Part shown: piece by piece, positions 11,766 through 21,235 of the stretch
Layout of the letters: every line of letters begins with the position of its first letter
Numbering within the stretch: the first letter of the stretch is position 1
NCBI RefSeq assembly: GCF_019431455.1
Contig: NZ_JAHYSR010000002.1
Span: forward strand, 1-64,000
Length of the DNA stretch: 64,000 bases
Reading direction: 5' to 3'
DNA from: Paracoccus bogoriensis
Lineage (GTDB): Bacteria; Pseudomonadota; Alphaproteobacteria; Rhodobacterales; Rhodobacteraceae
The notes under the pieces: generated by a model
What the model was told of the DNA's origin: nothing
Databases searched by the model: none
What the model saw: the letters and a program-made list of their open reading frames with translations, nothing else
Program-made: the position numbers and the translations under genes

Positions 11766-12506
11766 ATGAAAATCAAAACCGTCCTTGCCGCTCTTGCCAC
11801 ATCGGTCGCCTTCGGCTCGACCGCGGCTCTGGCCGGTGGCGTCGTCGCGCCCATCGTCGAGCCGGCTCCGGTCGTCGCGCCAGTCGCCGAAATCGGTGCC
11901 TGGGAAGGCGCCTATGCCGGCGGCTCGCTGGGCTATTCGTTCCGCGGTAATGACCGCGTCGGCCTTGCGCTGCGCGAGGACGGTGTGCAGACCGGCCGCG
12001 AAACCGACCTGACGCGCCTGCGCGTGTCGGGTCCGACGGCTGGCCTGCATGTCGGCTATCGCTGGCAGCGCGACCGTTGGGTCTTTGGTCCCGAACTGGC
12101 CATCGAGGGCGGTTCGGTCAAGGATGACGGAGATTTCGTCGTGGACGGCGTGCCCGGCAATGCCGAAAGCCGCGTGAAGAACACCATCGCCCTGGTCGCC
12201 AAGACCGGCTATGCGATCGACCCGCAGACGCTGTTCTTCGGCACCTTCGGCGTCACCCGCATGAGCGGCGAATACACACTGACTGGCCCGGCTGGCTCGC
12301 AGAGCGAAAGCTACAGCGCCTCGGGCCTGACCGCAGGCTTTGGCGTCGAGCGCATGATCAACCCGACAACCTCGGTCTTTGCGGCCTATGAATATCGCGA
12401 CTATGGCAGAACCGATGTGGATTTCCCGGTCGATGGCGCCGTGCTGCGCACCGTGGCCACGCCGCGCCACAACAACATCAAGCTGGGCGTGAACTTCCGC
12501 TTCTGA
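11766..12506 (+). CDS. Outer-membrane beta-barrel protein (porin-like OmpW/Omp25 type)
   Basis: A 246-residue exported protein. Residues 1-23 form a clear signal peptide ending in AALA before GG. The mature part opens with a Pro/Val-rich linker (VVAPIVEPAPVVAPV) followed by alternating aromatic/polar strands such as WEGAYAGGSLGYSFRG and GLHVGYRWQRD. It ends in a strand with terminal Phe (IKLGVNFRF), the signal read by the BAM complex. It belongs to the general 8-strand outer-membrane barrel class; its ligand is unknown. ATG 11766 is chosen because it gives the signal peptide. Followed by an intrinsic terminator. Confidence 0.82.
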   Translation: MKIKTVLAALATSVAFGSTAALAGGVVAPIVEPAPVVAPVAEIGAWEGAYAGGSLGYSFRGNDRVGLALREDGVQTGRETDLTRLRVSGPTAGLHVGYRWQRDRWVFGPELAIEGGSVKDDGDFVVDGVPGNAESRVKNTIALVAKTGYAIDPQTLFFGTFGVTRMSGEYTLTGPAGSQSESYSASGLTAGFGVERMINPTTSVFAAYEYRDYGRTDVDFPVDGAVLRTVATPRHNNIKLGVNFRF

Positions 12507-12528
12507 TCCGCGAATGCCATGACGATGG

Positions 12529-12558
12529 AAGGCCGGTCCCCGTGGGGTCGGCCTTTTT
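12529..12558 (+). terminator. Intrinsic terminator after the outer-membrane protein gene
   Basis: AAGGCCG (12529-12535) pairs with CGGCCTT (12549-12555), with CCCC/GGGG pairs in the interior, followed by a T run to 12558. It sits between convergent genes and just touches the pdeM stop codon. Confidence 0.8.
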
Positions 12559-13229
12559 CACGCCTTGCGCCTGTGGGAGTTGCGGCCCACGGGCACGGCA
12601 AGGGCACGCGCTGCGCAGACAATGGCCAGCCCCTCGGGGACCAGCGCGGCCAGGGCACGGTCTGTGACCTCGAGCCCGCCCGTATAGGTGCCGAAGGCCG
12701 GCAGGATCAGGTGGTCGCGCCCCACCAGAAAACAGCGCCGCCGCTGGCCCGCCAGGCGGATACAGGGATGGAAATGCCCCGAAATGTCAGGACCATGGCC
12801 TGGCAGGGCCTCGTGCCGCAGGGTCAGGCCGTCGCGGACCTGATCCAGGTTTTCGCCGGGCAGGCGCGGGCAGATCCGGCCCGGATCGTGATTGCCCGCC
12901 ACCCAGATCCAGCGCCGCCCCGCGGCCATGGCGACCAGGCGGACGCAGTTGTCGTCATTCAGCCCGCGCCCCGCCGCGTCATCGTCGAAGCCGTCGCCCA
13001 GGCTGACCACGGTGCGTGGATCGGTGGCCGCGATCTCGGCTTCAAGGCGGTCCAGCGTGGCGCGGGTTTCATACGGAGGCAGCAGCGCGCCCCCGCGCCG
13101 CGCCATGCGCTCGGACTTGCCCAGATGCAGGTCAGCCAGGATCAGCCAGCGCCGCGCGGGCCAATAGAGCGCCCCGGACGGGCGCGCAAACAGCCTCTGT
13201 CCGCCGAAGTCGAAACCGTAATCCGTCAT
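12558..13229 (-). CDS. pdeM: Ligase-associated DNA damage response phosphoesterase PdeM
   Basis: A 223-residue calcineurin-like metallophosphoesterase. The two-metal motifs are all present: LADLHLGKSE (D-x-H), SLGDGFDD, VAGNHDPG and SGHFHP. Members of this family are encoded next to Lhr-type helicases and ATP-dependent ligases and are implicated in DNA end processing (family knowledge). It is last in the four-gene minus-strand repair operon, overlapping the helicase stop by 4 nt. It converges on the outer-membrane protein gene. Confidence 0.88.
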   Translation of the reverse strand: MTDYGFDFGGQRLFARPSGALYWPARRWLILADLHLGKSERMARRGGALLPPYETRATLDRLEAEIAATDPRTVVSLGDGFDDDAAGRGLNDDNCVRLVAMAAGRRWIWVAGNHDPGRICPRLPGENLDQVRDGLTLRHEALPGHGPDISGHFHPCIRLAGQRRRCFLVGRDHLILPAFGTYTGGLEVTDRALAALVPEGLAIVCAARALAVPVGRNSHRRKA

Positions 13230-15601
13230 GTCAAGCCTGCCTCTGCCATCAGGGCCGCCGCCTCGGCTTCGGCCAGCCTTTCGCGACCCTGCCCGGCGAT
13301 CGGCACCCGGCCGACCTCCAGCAGCAGGGGCGCCGCCAAGGGCGAGACCCTGTCCAGCATACGGTGATCGCGGCCGGGCGACCGGGCCAGCATCTCCTCG
13401 ATCCGGTCGAAATCCACAAGGCCCCGCCGCGCCTCGTCGGCGGTGATCCGCAGCAGCAGATGATCGGGATCGTATTTCCGAAGCGTGTCATAGAGGATGT
13501 CGCTGGAGAAGGTCGCCTGCTTGCCGGTCTTGCGCTGGCCGGGCAGGTTCCGCTGGATCAGGCCCGCGACAATGGCCACGTTGCGGAAACTGCGCTTCAT
13601 CACCGCATTGCCCGCCAGCCACTCGCCCAGCCCCTCGCGCAGGCCGACCGGGTCCAGCAGGGGCGCGGGATCGGTGACCGGGTCCAGAGACCAGATCAAC
13701 AGCGCATAATCGGTGGCCAGAAAGCCCAGGGGGCCAAGCCCGGCATCTTCCATCAGCCGGGTCATCAACAGGCCAAGCGTCTGCAGCGCGTTCCGCCCGG
13801 CAAAGCCATAGAGCACGAATTGCCAGCGGCCCCGATGGGGAAAGGTCTCGCTGACCAGCACACCCGCGCGCGGCAGGGCGCTGACGCGCGCCTGTAACGC
13901 CAGCCAGTCGCGACAGGTCTGGGGCAGCGCGGCATGGGCGTCAGGATCGCCGATCAGCGCCTGCACCCGTCGCGACAACTGCGTCGATGTCGCCAGTTTC
14001 AGCCCCGAGAACACCGCGATGCGCGGCTCTTTCGAAGGCTGTTTCGTCACTTCGACGACCATATCGCGCAGGCCGTCATAGCGCACGGTCTGGCCGCCGA
14101 TCAGGAAGGTGTCACCCGGCAGGAGGGTCGCGGCAAAGCTTTCCTCGACCTCGCCCAAAGGCGCGCCACCCCGCCCCCGAAGCCGGACCTTGAGCATCCC
14201 GGCCTCGATGATGGTGCCGATATTCATGCGGATGTCGCGCGCCGCGCGCGGATCGCGCAGCCGCCACAGCCCGTCGCGCTGCATCAGCCGCTGCCAGCGG
14301 TCATAAGCCCGCAGCGCATAGCCGCCCGTGGCCGCGAAATCCAGGCAGGCGTCGAAATCCGCGCGGCTGAGTCCGGCATAGGGCCCCGAGCGCGTGACCT
14401 CGGCGTAAAGCGCATCCGCATCGAAGGGCCCCGCGCAGGCGGTCAGCAGGATATGCTGGCAGAGCACATCCAGCGGCCCCGGTCCGCGCGGATCGCCGTC
14501 AAGGTCGCGTTCGGCCACAGCCTGGAGGGCCGCGACACATTCCACGACCTCGAACCGGTTGGCGGGCACGATCCGGGCCCGGCTGGGAGCGTTGTAGCGA
14601 TGATTCGCCCGCCCGATCCGCTGGACCAGCCGCTTGACGTTGCGCGGTGCGCCGACCTGGATGACCAGATCGACCGCGCCCCAGTCGATGCCCAGGTCCA
14701 GCGACCCCGTCGCCACCACGGCGCGCAGCGCGCCGGCGGCCATCGCGGCCTCGACCCGTTCGCGCGCCTCGCGCGAGAGGCTGCCGTGATGCAAGCCGAT
14801 CGGCAGGTTCTGGTCGTTCGCCGCCCAGAGCGCGTGAAAGAACAGCTCGGCCTGTGCGCGGGTGTTGATGAAGATGATCGTCGTCGTCGCCTCGGCCACG
14901 GCCTTCAGCACGTCGGGAATGGCGTAATGCCCGCCCGCGCCGGACCAGGGCGGCGGCTTGGCCGTGTCCAGCATGGCGATGTCGGGATCGGGGCCGGGAT
15001 CGGCATGGATCACCTGCGCGCCCCCCATGAATCGGGCCAGCGCGGCGGGATCCTCGACCGTGGCCGAAAGGCCGGTGACGACCAGATGCGGCGCAAGGCT
15101 CCGCAATCGGGCCAGCGCCAGCATCAGCTGATCGCCCCGCCGGCTTTCGGCCAGAGCGTGCAATTCGTCCAGCACGACGCGCCTGAGCCCGCCAAAGATC
15201 AGGGGCGCCTGTTCGTAGGACAGCATCAGCGCCAGCGATTCCGGCGTGGTCAGCAGGATGTCGGGCGGATCGACGCGTTGGCGGGCGCGCTGCGCGGGGC
15301 GGGTGTCGCCAGTGCGGTCCTCGATGCGGATCTGAAGACCCAGATCAGCCACGGGCCGCGCCAGATTGCGCGCGATATCCGCCGTCAGGGCCTTGAGGGG
15401 CGAAACATAGAGCGTGTGCATCCCCCGATGCGGCACGGTCAGATCGACCAGCGAGGGCAGAAAGCCTGCCAGCGTCTTGCCGCCCCCGGTCGGCGCGATC
15501 AGCAGGCTGTCGCCGGTGGCCTCAAGCAGCGCAAGCTGATGCGGGTGGGGCTGCCAGCCCTGACGCACGAACCAGTCCTGAAAGGCGGGGGGCAGGGTCA
15601 C
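13226..15601 (-). CDS. Ligase-associated DEXH-box helicase (Lhr-like)
   Basis: A 791-residue superfamily 2 helicase. Walker A is APTGGGKTLAG, the DEXH box is LDELHALAESRRGDQ, motif III is GLSATVED, and motif VI is VQRIGRANHR. A winged-helix and Lhr-type C-terminal region follows. The start is GTG 15601, giving a 4-nt GTGA overlap with the ligase stop. An upstream alternative would run further into the ligase gene. Its place between ligase and PdeM defines the ligase-associated subgroup; the DNA substrate is not known from sequence. Confidence 0.9.
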   Translation of the reverse strand: MTLPPAFQDWFVRQGWQPHPHQLALLEATGDSLLIAPTGGGKTLAGFLPSLVDLTVPHRGMHTLYVSPLKALTADIARNLARPVADLGLQIRIEDRTGDTRPAQRARQRVDPPDILLTTPESLALMLSYEQAPLIFGGLRRVVLDELHALAESRRGDQLMLALARLRSLAPHLVVTGLSATVEDPAALARFMGGAQVIHADPGPDPDIAMLDTAKPPPWSGAGGHYAIPDVLKAVAEATTTIIFINTRAQAELFFHALWAANDQNLPIGLHHGSLSREARERVEAAMAAGALRAVVATGSLDLGIDWGAVDLVIQVGAPRNVKRLVQRIGRANHRYNAPSRARIVPANRFEVVECVAALQAVAERDLDGDPRGPGPLDVLCQHILLTACAGPFDADALYAEVTRSGPYAGLSRADFDACLDFAATGGYALRAYDRWQRLMQRDGLWRLRDPRAARDIRMNIGTIIEAGMLKVRLRGRGGAPLGEVEESFAATLLPGDTFLIGGQTVRYDGLRDMVVEVTKQPSKEPRIAVFSGLKLATSTQLSRRVQALIGDPDAHAALPQTCRDWLALQARVSALPRAGVLVSETFPHRGRWQFVLYGFAGRNALQTLGLLMTRLMEDAGLGPLGFLATDYALLIWSLDPVTDPAPLLDPVGLREGLGEWLAGNAVMKRSFRNVAIVAGLIQRNLPGQRKTGKQATFSSDILYDTLRKYDPDHLLLRITADEARRGLVDFDRIEEMLARSPGRDHRMLDRVSPLAAPLLLEVGRVPIAGQGRERLAEAEAAALMAEAGLT

Positions 15602-17148
15602 GGGATCAGCGCCCTCAGGCTGTCCAGCCGGTCGGCCTCGGCTGCGGGCTTGTCCCACCGGATGCGATTGATGCGGGGAAAACGCATGGCCAGGCCCGAT
15701 TTGTGACGCGCCGAAGCGTTCAGGCCCTCGAACGCTATTTCCAGCACCAGCCGAGGCGCGACCGCGCGGACCGGGCCGAAGCGGTCCACCGTGTTCTGGC
15801 GCACGAAGCGGTCAAGCTGGCGCAATTCCTCATCGGTGAAGCCGAAATAGGCCTTGCCGACCGGCACCAGATCGGGCCCATCCCACAGCCCAAAGGTGAA
15901 ATCGCTGTAGAACCCCGAGCGCTTGCCATGGCCGCGCTGTGCGTAGAGCATGACCGCATCCACCACCATCGGATCACGCTTCCACTTGAACCACGGCCCG
16001 CGCGGGCGACCGCCGACATAGGTCGAGTCGCGGCGCTTGATCATCACGCCCTCGATCACCGGGTCGGGAGGATTGGCCCGCAAGGCGGCCAGATCGTCCC
16101 ACGTGCTGAAGGGCAGCAGCGGCGAAAGGTCGATCCGGTCGCTGCCGAAATCGGCATCCTCCAGCAGCGCGCGGCGGTCCTGCAAGGGCCGGTCGCGCAG
16201 GTCGGCGCCCTGCCAGATCATCGCATCATAGACGCGCAGCGCGGCAGGGTGGCTGTCCAGCAGGGCGCGGGTGACGGTCTTGCGGTTCAGACGCTGTTGC
16301 AGGTCGCCGAAACTGCCCAGAGCGCCAACGCGGCGGACCAGCAGTTCCCCGTCCAGCGCGCCGTCGAAATTCAGCGCCTCCAGCAGGTCGGGGAAGGCTT
16401 GACCCAGATCCTCGCCCGTGCGGGAATAGAGCCTGCGCGTCCCGCCGTCATTGATCGCCTGGACCCGGATTCCGTCCCATTTCCACTCGGCGACATGGTC
16501 GGCTGGGTCCAGCGCGCGAAGTTGGTCCAGATCGACGGGCGTGGACAGCATGACCGGACGGAAGGGCGCGCGGGCGGCCTGTTCCGGGCGCTCGCCCCCC
16601 GCGATCCAGTCGAAAAGCGGCTGATAGGGGGGGGTCAGGCCGTGCCAGATTTCCTCGATATCCCTGACCTCGGGCGCGCCCATCTCGGCCAGTGCCATCC
16701 GGGCCATCCGCGCCGAAAGACCCACGCGCATGTTGCCCGTAGCCAGCTTCAGGAAGGCCAGGCGCTGCGATGGCCCCAGCCGGTCCAGCATCGCCGCGAT
16801 GGCGCCGGGCAGCGCCGCCCGGCCCGTATCGCGCAGGACCGCAACCGCCTGGTGCAGCGGAACGTCCTCGTCGCCATCACCCTGCCAGAGCAGCGCAATC
16901 GTCTCGGCCAGATCACCCACGAAATCGTAGGACAGCGCGAAAAGCTGCGCGTCGATCCGGTCGGCCATCAGCCCGCGCAACAGGCCCGGCGTCACCGCGC
17001 GCAGCTTCAGATCGCCGGTCAGCGCCGCCAGCGCATAGCCGCGATCCGGGTCGGGCGTCTGTTCCAGGTAATGCCGCAGCAATCGCAGCTTGGCATTACG
17101 CGCCGCCGTGAAGGCGAGCCGCTCCAGAAGACGCGCAAAGGCTCTCAT
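15598..17148 (-). CDS. ATP-dependent DNA ligase (LigC-type, repair cluster)
   Basis: A 516-residue ATP-dependent ligase, distinct from the replicative NAD-dependent LigA. The adenylation motif I is EWKWDGIRV with Lys as the AMP-accepting residue. Other nucleotidyltransferase motifs include LDGELLVRR and EGVMIKRRDSTYVGGRPRGPWFKWKR-type segments. An N-terminal DNA-binding domain of about 200 residues precedes the catalytic core, and an OB domain follows. ATG 17148 overlaps the exonuclease stop by 4 nt. It probably seals breaks handled by its operon partners. Confidence 0.92.
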   Translation of the reverse strand: MRAFARLLERLAFTAARNAKLRLLRHYLEQTPDPDRGYALAALTGDLKLRAVTPGLLRGLMADRIDAQLFALSYDFVGDLAETIALLWQGDGDEDVPLHQAVAVLRDTGRAALPGAIAAMLDRLGPSQRLAFLKLATGNMRVGLSARMARMALAEMGAPEVRDIEEIWHGLTPPYQPLFDWIAGGERPEQAARAPFRPVMLSTPVDLDQLRALDPADHVAEWKWDGIRVQAINDGGTRRLYSRTGEDLGQAFPDLLEALNFDGALDGELLVRRVGALGSFGDLQQRLNRKTVTRALLDSHPAALRVYDAMIWQGADLRDRPLQDRRALLEDADFGSDRIDLSPLLPFSTWDDLAALRANPPDPVIEGVMIKRRDSTYVGGRPRGPWFKWKRDPMVVDAVMLYAQRGHGKRSGFYSDFTFGLWDGPDLVPVGKAYFGFTDEELRQLDRFVRQNTVDRFGPVRAVAPRLVLEIAFEGLNASARHKSGLAMRFPRINRIRWDKPAAEADRLDSLRALIP

Positions 17149-18137
17149 TCCGGCTCGTCCTCGTAGCCGACCAGGCGCAGGGGGCGGGCGGTGCGGCCCT
17201 CGATCTCGCACCAGCGCAACAGCCCGTCCTCGGTGCCGTGGGTGATCCAGACCTCTGCGGGGTTCAGTTCGCGGATGGTCTGCGTGACCTGCGGCCAATC
17301 CACATGGTCGCTGATGACCAGCGGCAGTTCCACACCGCGCTGGCGGGCGCGGGCGCGCACCGCCATCCAGCCCGAGGCAAAGCCGATCACCGGGTCGCGG
17401 AAACGCTGCACCCAGGCACTGGCAAAAGCCGATGGCGGGGCGATGACCAACTGCGCATCCACGCGGTCGGCCGTCGCCGGGACCAGGGGGCCAAGGTCGA
17501 TGCCCTGTTCCACGTGGAACCGGCAGAGCCGCTCAAGCGCGCCGTGAATGGCGATAGGCCCGTCGATCCCGGCCTGACGTGCCAGCGCGATGACGCGCTG
17601 CGCCTTGCCAAGCGCATAGGCGCCGATCAGATGCGGGCGCTCGGGAAATTCGGCCATGCTGGCGCGCAGGCGGGCCATTTCGGACAGCGGATCGGGATGG
17701 CGAAAGACAGGCAGGCCGAAGGTCGCCTCGGTCACGAAGATGTCGCAGGGCACGGGCTCGTAGGGCGCGCAGATCGGGTTCGGGGCGCGGCAGTAATCGC
17801 CCGAAACGACAATCTTCGGACCGCGGTCGGGCATGACCGCGATCTGGGCCGAGCCAAGGATATGCCCCGCGGGGTGAAAGCTGACGCTGACACCGTCGAT
17901 GCGGATGACGCCCTGGGCGACCTGGCGGCTGCCGGTAAAATCCGCACCATAGCGGATTGCCATGATGTCCAACGTCTGAGCGGTGGCCAGAACGGCGCCA
18001 TGGCCCGCGCGAGCGTGGTCGCCATGCCCATGCGTGATCAGCGCGCGCGGCACCGGGCGCACCGGGTCGATATGGAAATCGCCGGGCGGGCAGTAAAGCC
18101 CGGCCTCGGTCGGGTGCAGGATCTGATCGGCGCGCAT
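17145..18137 (-). CDS. Ligase-associated DNA exonuclease, metallo-beta-lactamase fold
   Basis: A 330-residue enzyme with the metallo-beta-lactamase/beta-CASP fold, related to SNM1-type nucleases. The metal motif is THGHGDHARAGH, with later motifs HPAGHILGSAQ, VVSGDYCRA and a beta-CASP region ending in WITHGTEDGLL. It is the first gene of the four-gene repair operon and translationally coupled to the ligase. ATG 18137 opens the gene. A parS-like sequence (17506-17521) lies inside the coding region. Confidence 0.88.
   Translation of the reverse strand: MRADQILHPTEAGLYCPPGDFHIDPVRPVPRALITHGHGDHARAGHGAVLATAQTLDIMAIRYGADFTGSRQVAQGVIRIDGVSVSFHPAGHILGSAQIAVMPDRGPKIVVSGDYCRAPNPICAPYEPVPCDIFVTEATFGLPVFRHPDPLSEMARLRASMAEFPERPHLIGAYALGKAQRVIALARQAGIDGPIAIHGALERLCRFHVEQGIDLGPLVPATADRVDAQLVIAPPSAFASAWVQRFRDPVIGFASGWMAVRARARQRGVELPLVISDHVDWPQVTQTIRELNPAEVWITHGTEDGLLRWCEIEGRTARPLRLVGYEDEPE
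17506..17521. promoter_or_regulatory. parS site inside the exonuclease gene
   Basis: TGTTCCACGTGGAACC matches the bacterial parS consensus TGTTTCACGTGAAACA at all but a few positions, with compensating changes that keep the 14-bp palindrome GTTCCACGTGGAAC intact. ParB, encoded about 25 kb away, should bind here. Confidence 0.8.
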
Positions 18138-18197
18138 GGATGCAAGATGGCAAGCATTTTCGCGAAATCAACGCGACATCGGCGCCCGCGTTCCGCC

Positions 18198-19088
18198 TCA
18201 GCTGGGCAGAGGCCGCTTGACCGGTTGCGCCTTGGACAATTGCACCATCAGGATGCCCGCCATGATGATCGCCACACCCAGCACGTCGCCCGCGCCAAGC
18301 GCCTCACCCAGAAACAGCGCCGCGATGGCGACCCCGAAGAACGGCGTCAGAAAGTGGAAGGTCGCGGCGCGGACCGCGCCGATGCGGCCGACCAGCAGGA
18401 ACCAGATCCAGGTGGCCAGCAGCCCCGGCGCGATGACGGTGTAAAGAAATGCCCAGACCAGGCGCGGCGACCAGTTGACCTGCCATGTCTCGAAGAAGGG
18501 CGCGATCATGCCAAGCGTGACGGACCCGACCAGCATCTGCAGGCCCACGATCATCATCACGTTGCCGCCCGAACTGGCGCCCCGCACGGTCAGCGTGGCC
18601 ACGGCCAGCGCCAGGGCGGCGCCGAAGCACATCAGAATACCCGCCAGGTTGCTGCCGCCATCCAGCCGCGCGCCCATGATGATGGCCACGCCCAGCACGC
18701 CCAGAGCCAGCCCGACAATCCCCATCGGACGCAGCCTCTCGCCCAGCAGTGCCCAGCCAAGCGCGCCCACCATCAGCGGCATCGTCGCCGCGATGATCGA
18801 GGCCAGCCCCGCCTCGATCCACTGCATGGCCACCCAATTGAGGCCAAGGTAAAGCGCATTCTGGCACAGGCCCAGGACGATCACCGCCCGCCATTGCCGC
18901 GCGTTCAGACCGCGCCAGGTCTGACCCATGGCCAGCGCGATCAGGATGCCGATGCCGCCCGACAGGGCGAAACGCAGCGACAGCGCCATCAGGGGCGGCG
19001 CATCCGTCACGATCATCCGCGTCGAGGTGAAGGCCGAAGCCCAGATAATGGCAAAGCCCAGACCCATCAGGATCGCGCGAATGTCCAT
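18198..19088 (-). CDS. EamA/DMT-superfamily transporter
   Basis: A 296-residue inner-membrane protein with about ten hydrophobic segments arranged as two EamA repeats. Diagnostic pieces are ASAFTSTRMIV near the start and the second-repeat Gly/Ala-rich helices ending in GVLMV-like sequence. Such carriers export metabolites or amino acids; the substrate is not predictable. ATG 19088 (MDIRAILMGLGFA) is preferred over an upstream frame-start. It stands alone between the repair operon and the HU gene. Confidence 0.85.
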   Translation of the reverse strand: MDIRAILMGLGFAIIWASAFTSTRMIVTDAPPLMALSLRFALSGGIGILIALAMGQTWRGLNARQWRAVIVLGLCQNALYLGLNWVAMQWIEAGLASIIAATMPLMVGALGWALLGERLRPMGIVGLALGVLGVAIIMGARLDGGSNLAGILMCFGAALALAVATLTVRGASSGGNVMMIVGLQMLVGSVTLGMIAPFFETWQVNWSPRLVWAFLYTVIAPGLLATWIWFLLVGRIGAVRAATFHFLTPFFGVAIAALFLGEALGAGDVLGVAIIMAGILMVQLSKAQPVKRPLPS

Positions 19089-19210
19089 GAACCGGCCCCT
19101 CTTGCACATGCTGCAACAAGGGCTAGCAGAGCGTCACGGCCTCGTGAAGTCACAAAGCAAAAGGGCCGCGCCCTGTGGCACGACCCCAGTCTTCAGCGCG
19201 TGGCTGTGGA

Positions 19211-19510
19211 TCAGCTATTCACGCTGTCCTTCAGAGCCTTGGCGATGGTCACGCGCACCTGCTTGTCGGCGGGCTTGGTCATCATTTCCTGGGTCTGCGG
19301 ATTGCGGACCTGACGCTCGGGACGGGCGCGGCAGGCGATCTTGCCGATGCCGGGCAGGGTCACGGCACCACCGGCCGACACTTCGCGGGTCACGACGGCG
19401 ACCAGCGCGTCCAGCGCGGCGGCGGCCGATTTCTTGTCCGAGCCCATTTCCTCGGCCAGGGTTGCGACCAGCTGGGTCTTGGTCATCGGTTTGGCAGAAG
19501 CCGTAGCCAT
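19211..19510 (-). CDS. HU-family DNA-binding protein
   Basis: A 99-residue basic nucleoid protein. The HU/IHF core is clear: MTKTQLVATLAEEM helix pair, GGAVTLPGIGKI, the beta-arm RARPERQVRNPQTQE and the closing helix KALKDSVN. It bends DNA non-specifically. ATG 19510 is preceded by a strong AGAGGAGA ribosome site 8 nt away. The N-terminal eight residues before MTKTQL are a short extension seen in other alphaproteobacterial copies. The gene is monocistronic. Confidence 0.92.
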   Translation of the reverse strand: MATASAKPMTKTQLVATLAEEMGSDKKSAAAALDALVAVVTREVSAGGAVTLPGIGKIACRARPERQVRNPQTQEMMTKPADKQVRVTIAKALKDSVNS

Positions 19511-19656
19511 GTTTCTGTCTCCTCTTGCCCTGTTCCACCGGGCCACAATTAGCGCCTTTCGCGGCATATCGTCTGCTACACACGGTTTTTCCGGGCAGAT
19601 CAAGCGTTTTTCGCCCGATGCGCGAAAACCGGCGTCTTGTCGTCGTCACCACACCC

Positions 19657-21141
19657 TCAGAGGAACGCCGTTTCACTGAAGGACCGCAATTTGCGCGAGT
19701 GAATCCGCTCCAGTGGCATGTCACGCAGCTTCTCCATCGCCCGGATGCCGATCAGCAGGTGGCTGGCGACCTGGGTGCGGTAGAAATCGGTCGCCATGCC
19801 TGGCAGCTTCAGCTCGCCATGCAGCGGCTTGTCGCTGACGCAGAGAAGCGTCCCGTAAGGCACGCGAAAGCGAAAGCCGTTGGCCGCAATGGTCGCGCTT
19901 TCCATGTCCAGCGCGACCGCGCGAGACAGCGACAGCCGGTGAACCGGGCCGGACTGGTCGCGCAATTCCCAGTTACGGTTGTCGATCGTGGCCACGGTTC
20001 CGGTCCGCATGATGCGCTTCAGCTCGTAGCCTTCCAGCTGCGTGACCTCGGCTACGGCTTCCTGCAGGGCCACCTGCACCTCGGCCAGGGCGGGGATGGG
20101 CACCCAGACCGGCAGATCGTCGTCCAGAACGTGATCCTCGCGCAGATAGGCATGGGCCAGCACGAAGTCGCCCAGGCTCTGGCTGTTGCGCAACCCCGCG
20201 CAATGGCCGACCATCAGCCAGGCATGGGGGCGCAGCACCGCGATGTGGTCGGTCGCGGTCTTGGCGTTGGACGGACCCACCCCGATATTGACCAGCGTGA
20301 TCCCCTGCCCGTTCGGTCGTGTCAGGTGATAGGCTGGCATCTGCGGCATCTTGGGCAGCACCGCAATGGGCGCGTCCGGGTCGGTGATGCACTGATTGCC
20401 CGGCGCAACGAAGCCCGTATAGCCCAGCGCCGGATCGGCCAGCGCGCGGCGGGCATAGGCTTCGAACTCGTCCACATAGAACTGGTAGTTGGTGAACAGG
20501 ACAAAGTTCTGGAAATGCTCGGGCAGGGTCGCCGTGTAATGCGCAAGCCGCGCCAGCGAATAATCGATGCGCTGTGCGGTGAAGGCCGCCAGATGCTGGC
20601 TGCCATCAGGCATGGGGCCTGCGACGCCGTTCACGATGTCGTCGTTGACCGTGTTCAAATCCGGCACATCGAACACGTCGCGCAGGCTGAAATCCAGCAC
20701 GCCCTCTTGCGGGACGGCCAGATCGGTCTGGGCGGCCACGGCGAAATGGACCGGGATCGGCGTGTCGCTGGCGCCGATGGTCACCGGAACGCCGTGATTG
20801 CGGATCAGCAGCGAAAGCTGCTCGGTCAGGTAATTGCCGAACAGGTCCGGCCGGGTGATCGTCGCCACATAGCTGCCGGGGCCCACCACGTGGCCAAAGG
20901 ACAGGCGGCTGTCGATCTTGGCGTGGTTTGGCACGGTCAGCCGCACCTCGGGGTAATAGGCGCGATAGCGGGCGCGAGGCTTCTGTCCACCCAGGACAGC
21001 GGTGAAATGCTGCACCAGGAACCCCGTGGCCTGATCGTAAAGCGCGCGCAGCCGCGCGACCGCCTCTTGCGGATCGGTGAAAGAGGCTCTGGGCAGCGGC
21101 TCGGGGGTCTCGACCGGCAGGAAACGGGTGTTCATCGTCAT
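19657..21141 (-). CDS. amn: AMP nucleosidase
   Basis: A roughly 494-residue enzyme that splits AMP into adenine and ribose 5-phosphate. It combines an N-terminal regulatory domain with a nucleoside-phosphorylase-type catalytic domain carrying NIGVGPSNAKTATDHIA, MVGHCAGLRNSQ and the ribose-binding ALDMESATIAANG. Length matches E. coli Amn. Of three clustered ATGs, the one at 21141 is best placed, with AAGGA 7 nt upstream. It is divergent from the SDR gene at 21236, so both promoters lie in about 95 bp. Confidence 0.93.
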   Translation of the reverse strand: MTMNTRFLPVETPEPLPRASFTDPQEAVARLRALYDQATGFLVQHFTAVLGGQKPRARYRAYYPEVRLTVPNHAKIDSRLSFGHVVGPGSYVATITRPDLFGNYLTEQLSLLIRNHGVPVTIGASDTPIPVHFAVAAQTDLAVPQEGVLDFSLRDVFDVPDLNTVNDDIVNGVAGPMPDGSQHLAAFTAQRIDYSLARLAHYTATLPEHFQNFVLFTNYQFYVDEFEAYARRALADPALGYTGFVAPGNQCITDPDAPIAVLPKMPQMPAYHLTRPNGQGITLVNIGVGPSNAKTATDHIAVLRPHAWLMVGHCAGLRNSQSLGDFVLAHAYLREDHVLDDDLPVWVPIPALAEVQVALQEAVAEVTQLEGYELKRIMRTGTVATIDNRNWELRDQSGPVHRLSLSRAVALDMESATIAANGFRFRVPYGTLLCVSDKPLHGELKLPGMATDFYRTQVASHLLIGIRAMEKLRDMPLERIHSRKLRSFSETAFL

Positions 21142-21235
21142 CGGGCTGTCCTTGTTCATCGCGCAAAACTGCCAGCAGCCGGGCGGTCAGGCAAGGCGTC
21201 TGGCGCAGCGCGGCGTGCCGGGTTACGGTCCCGTC

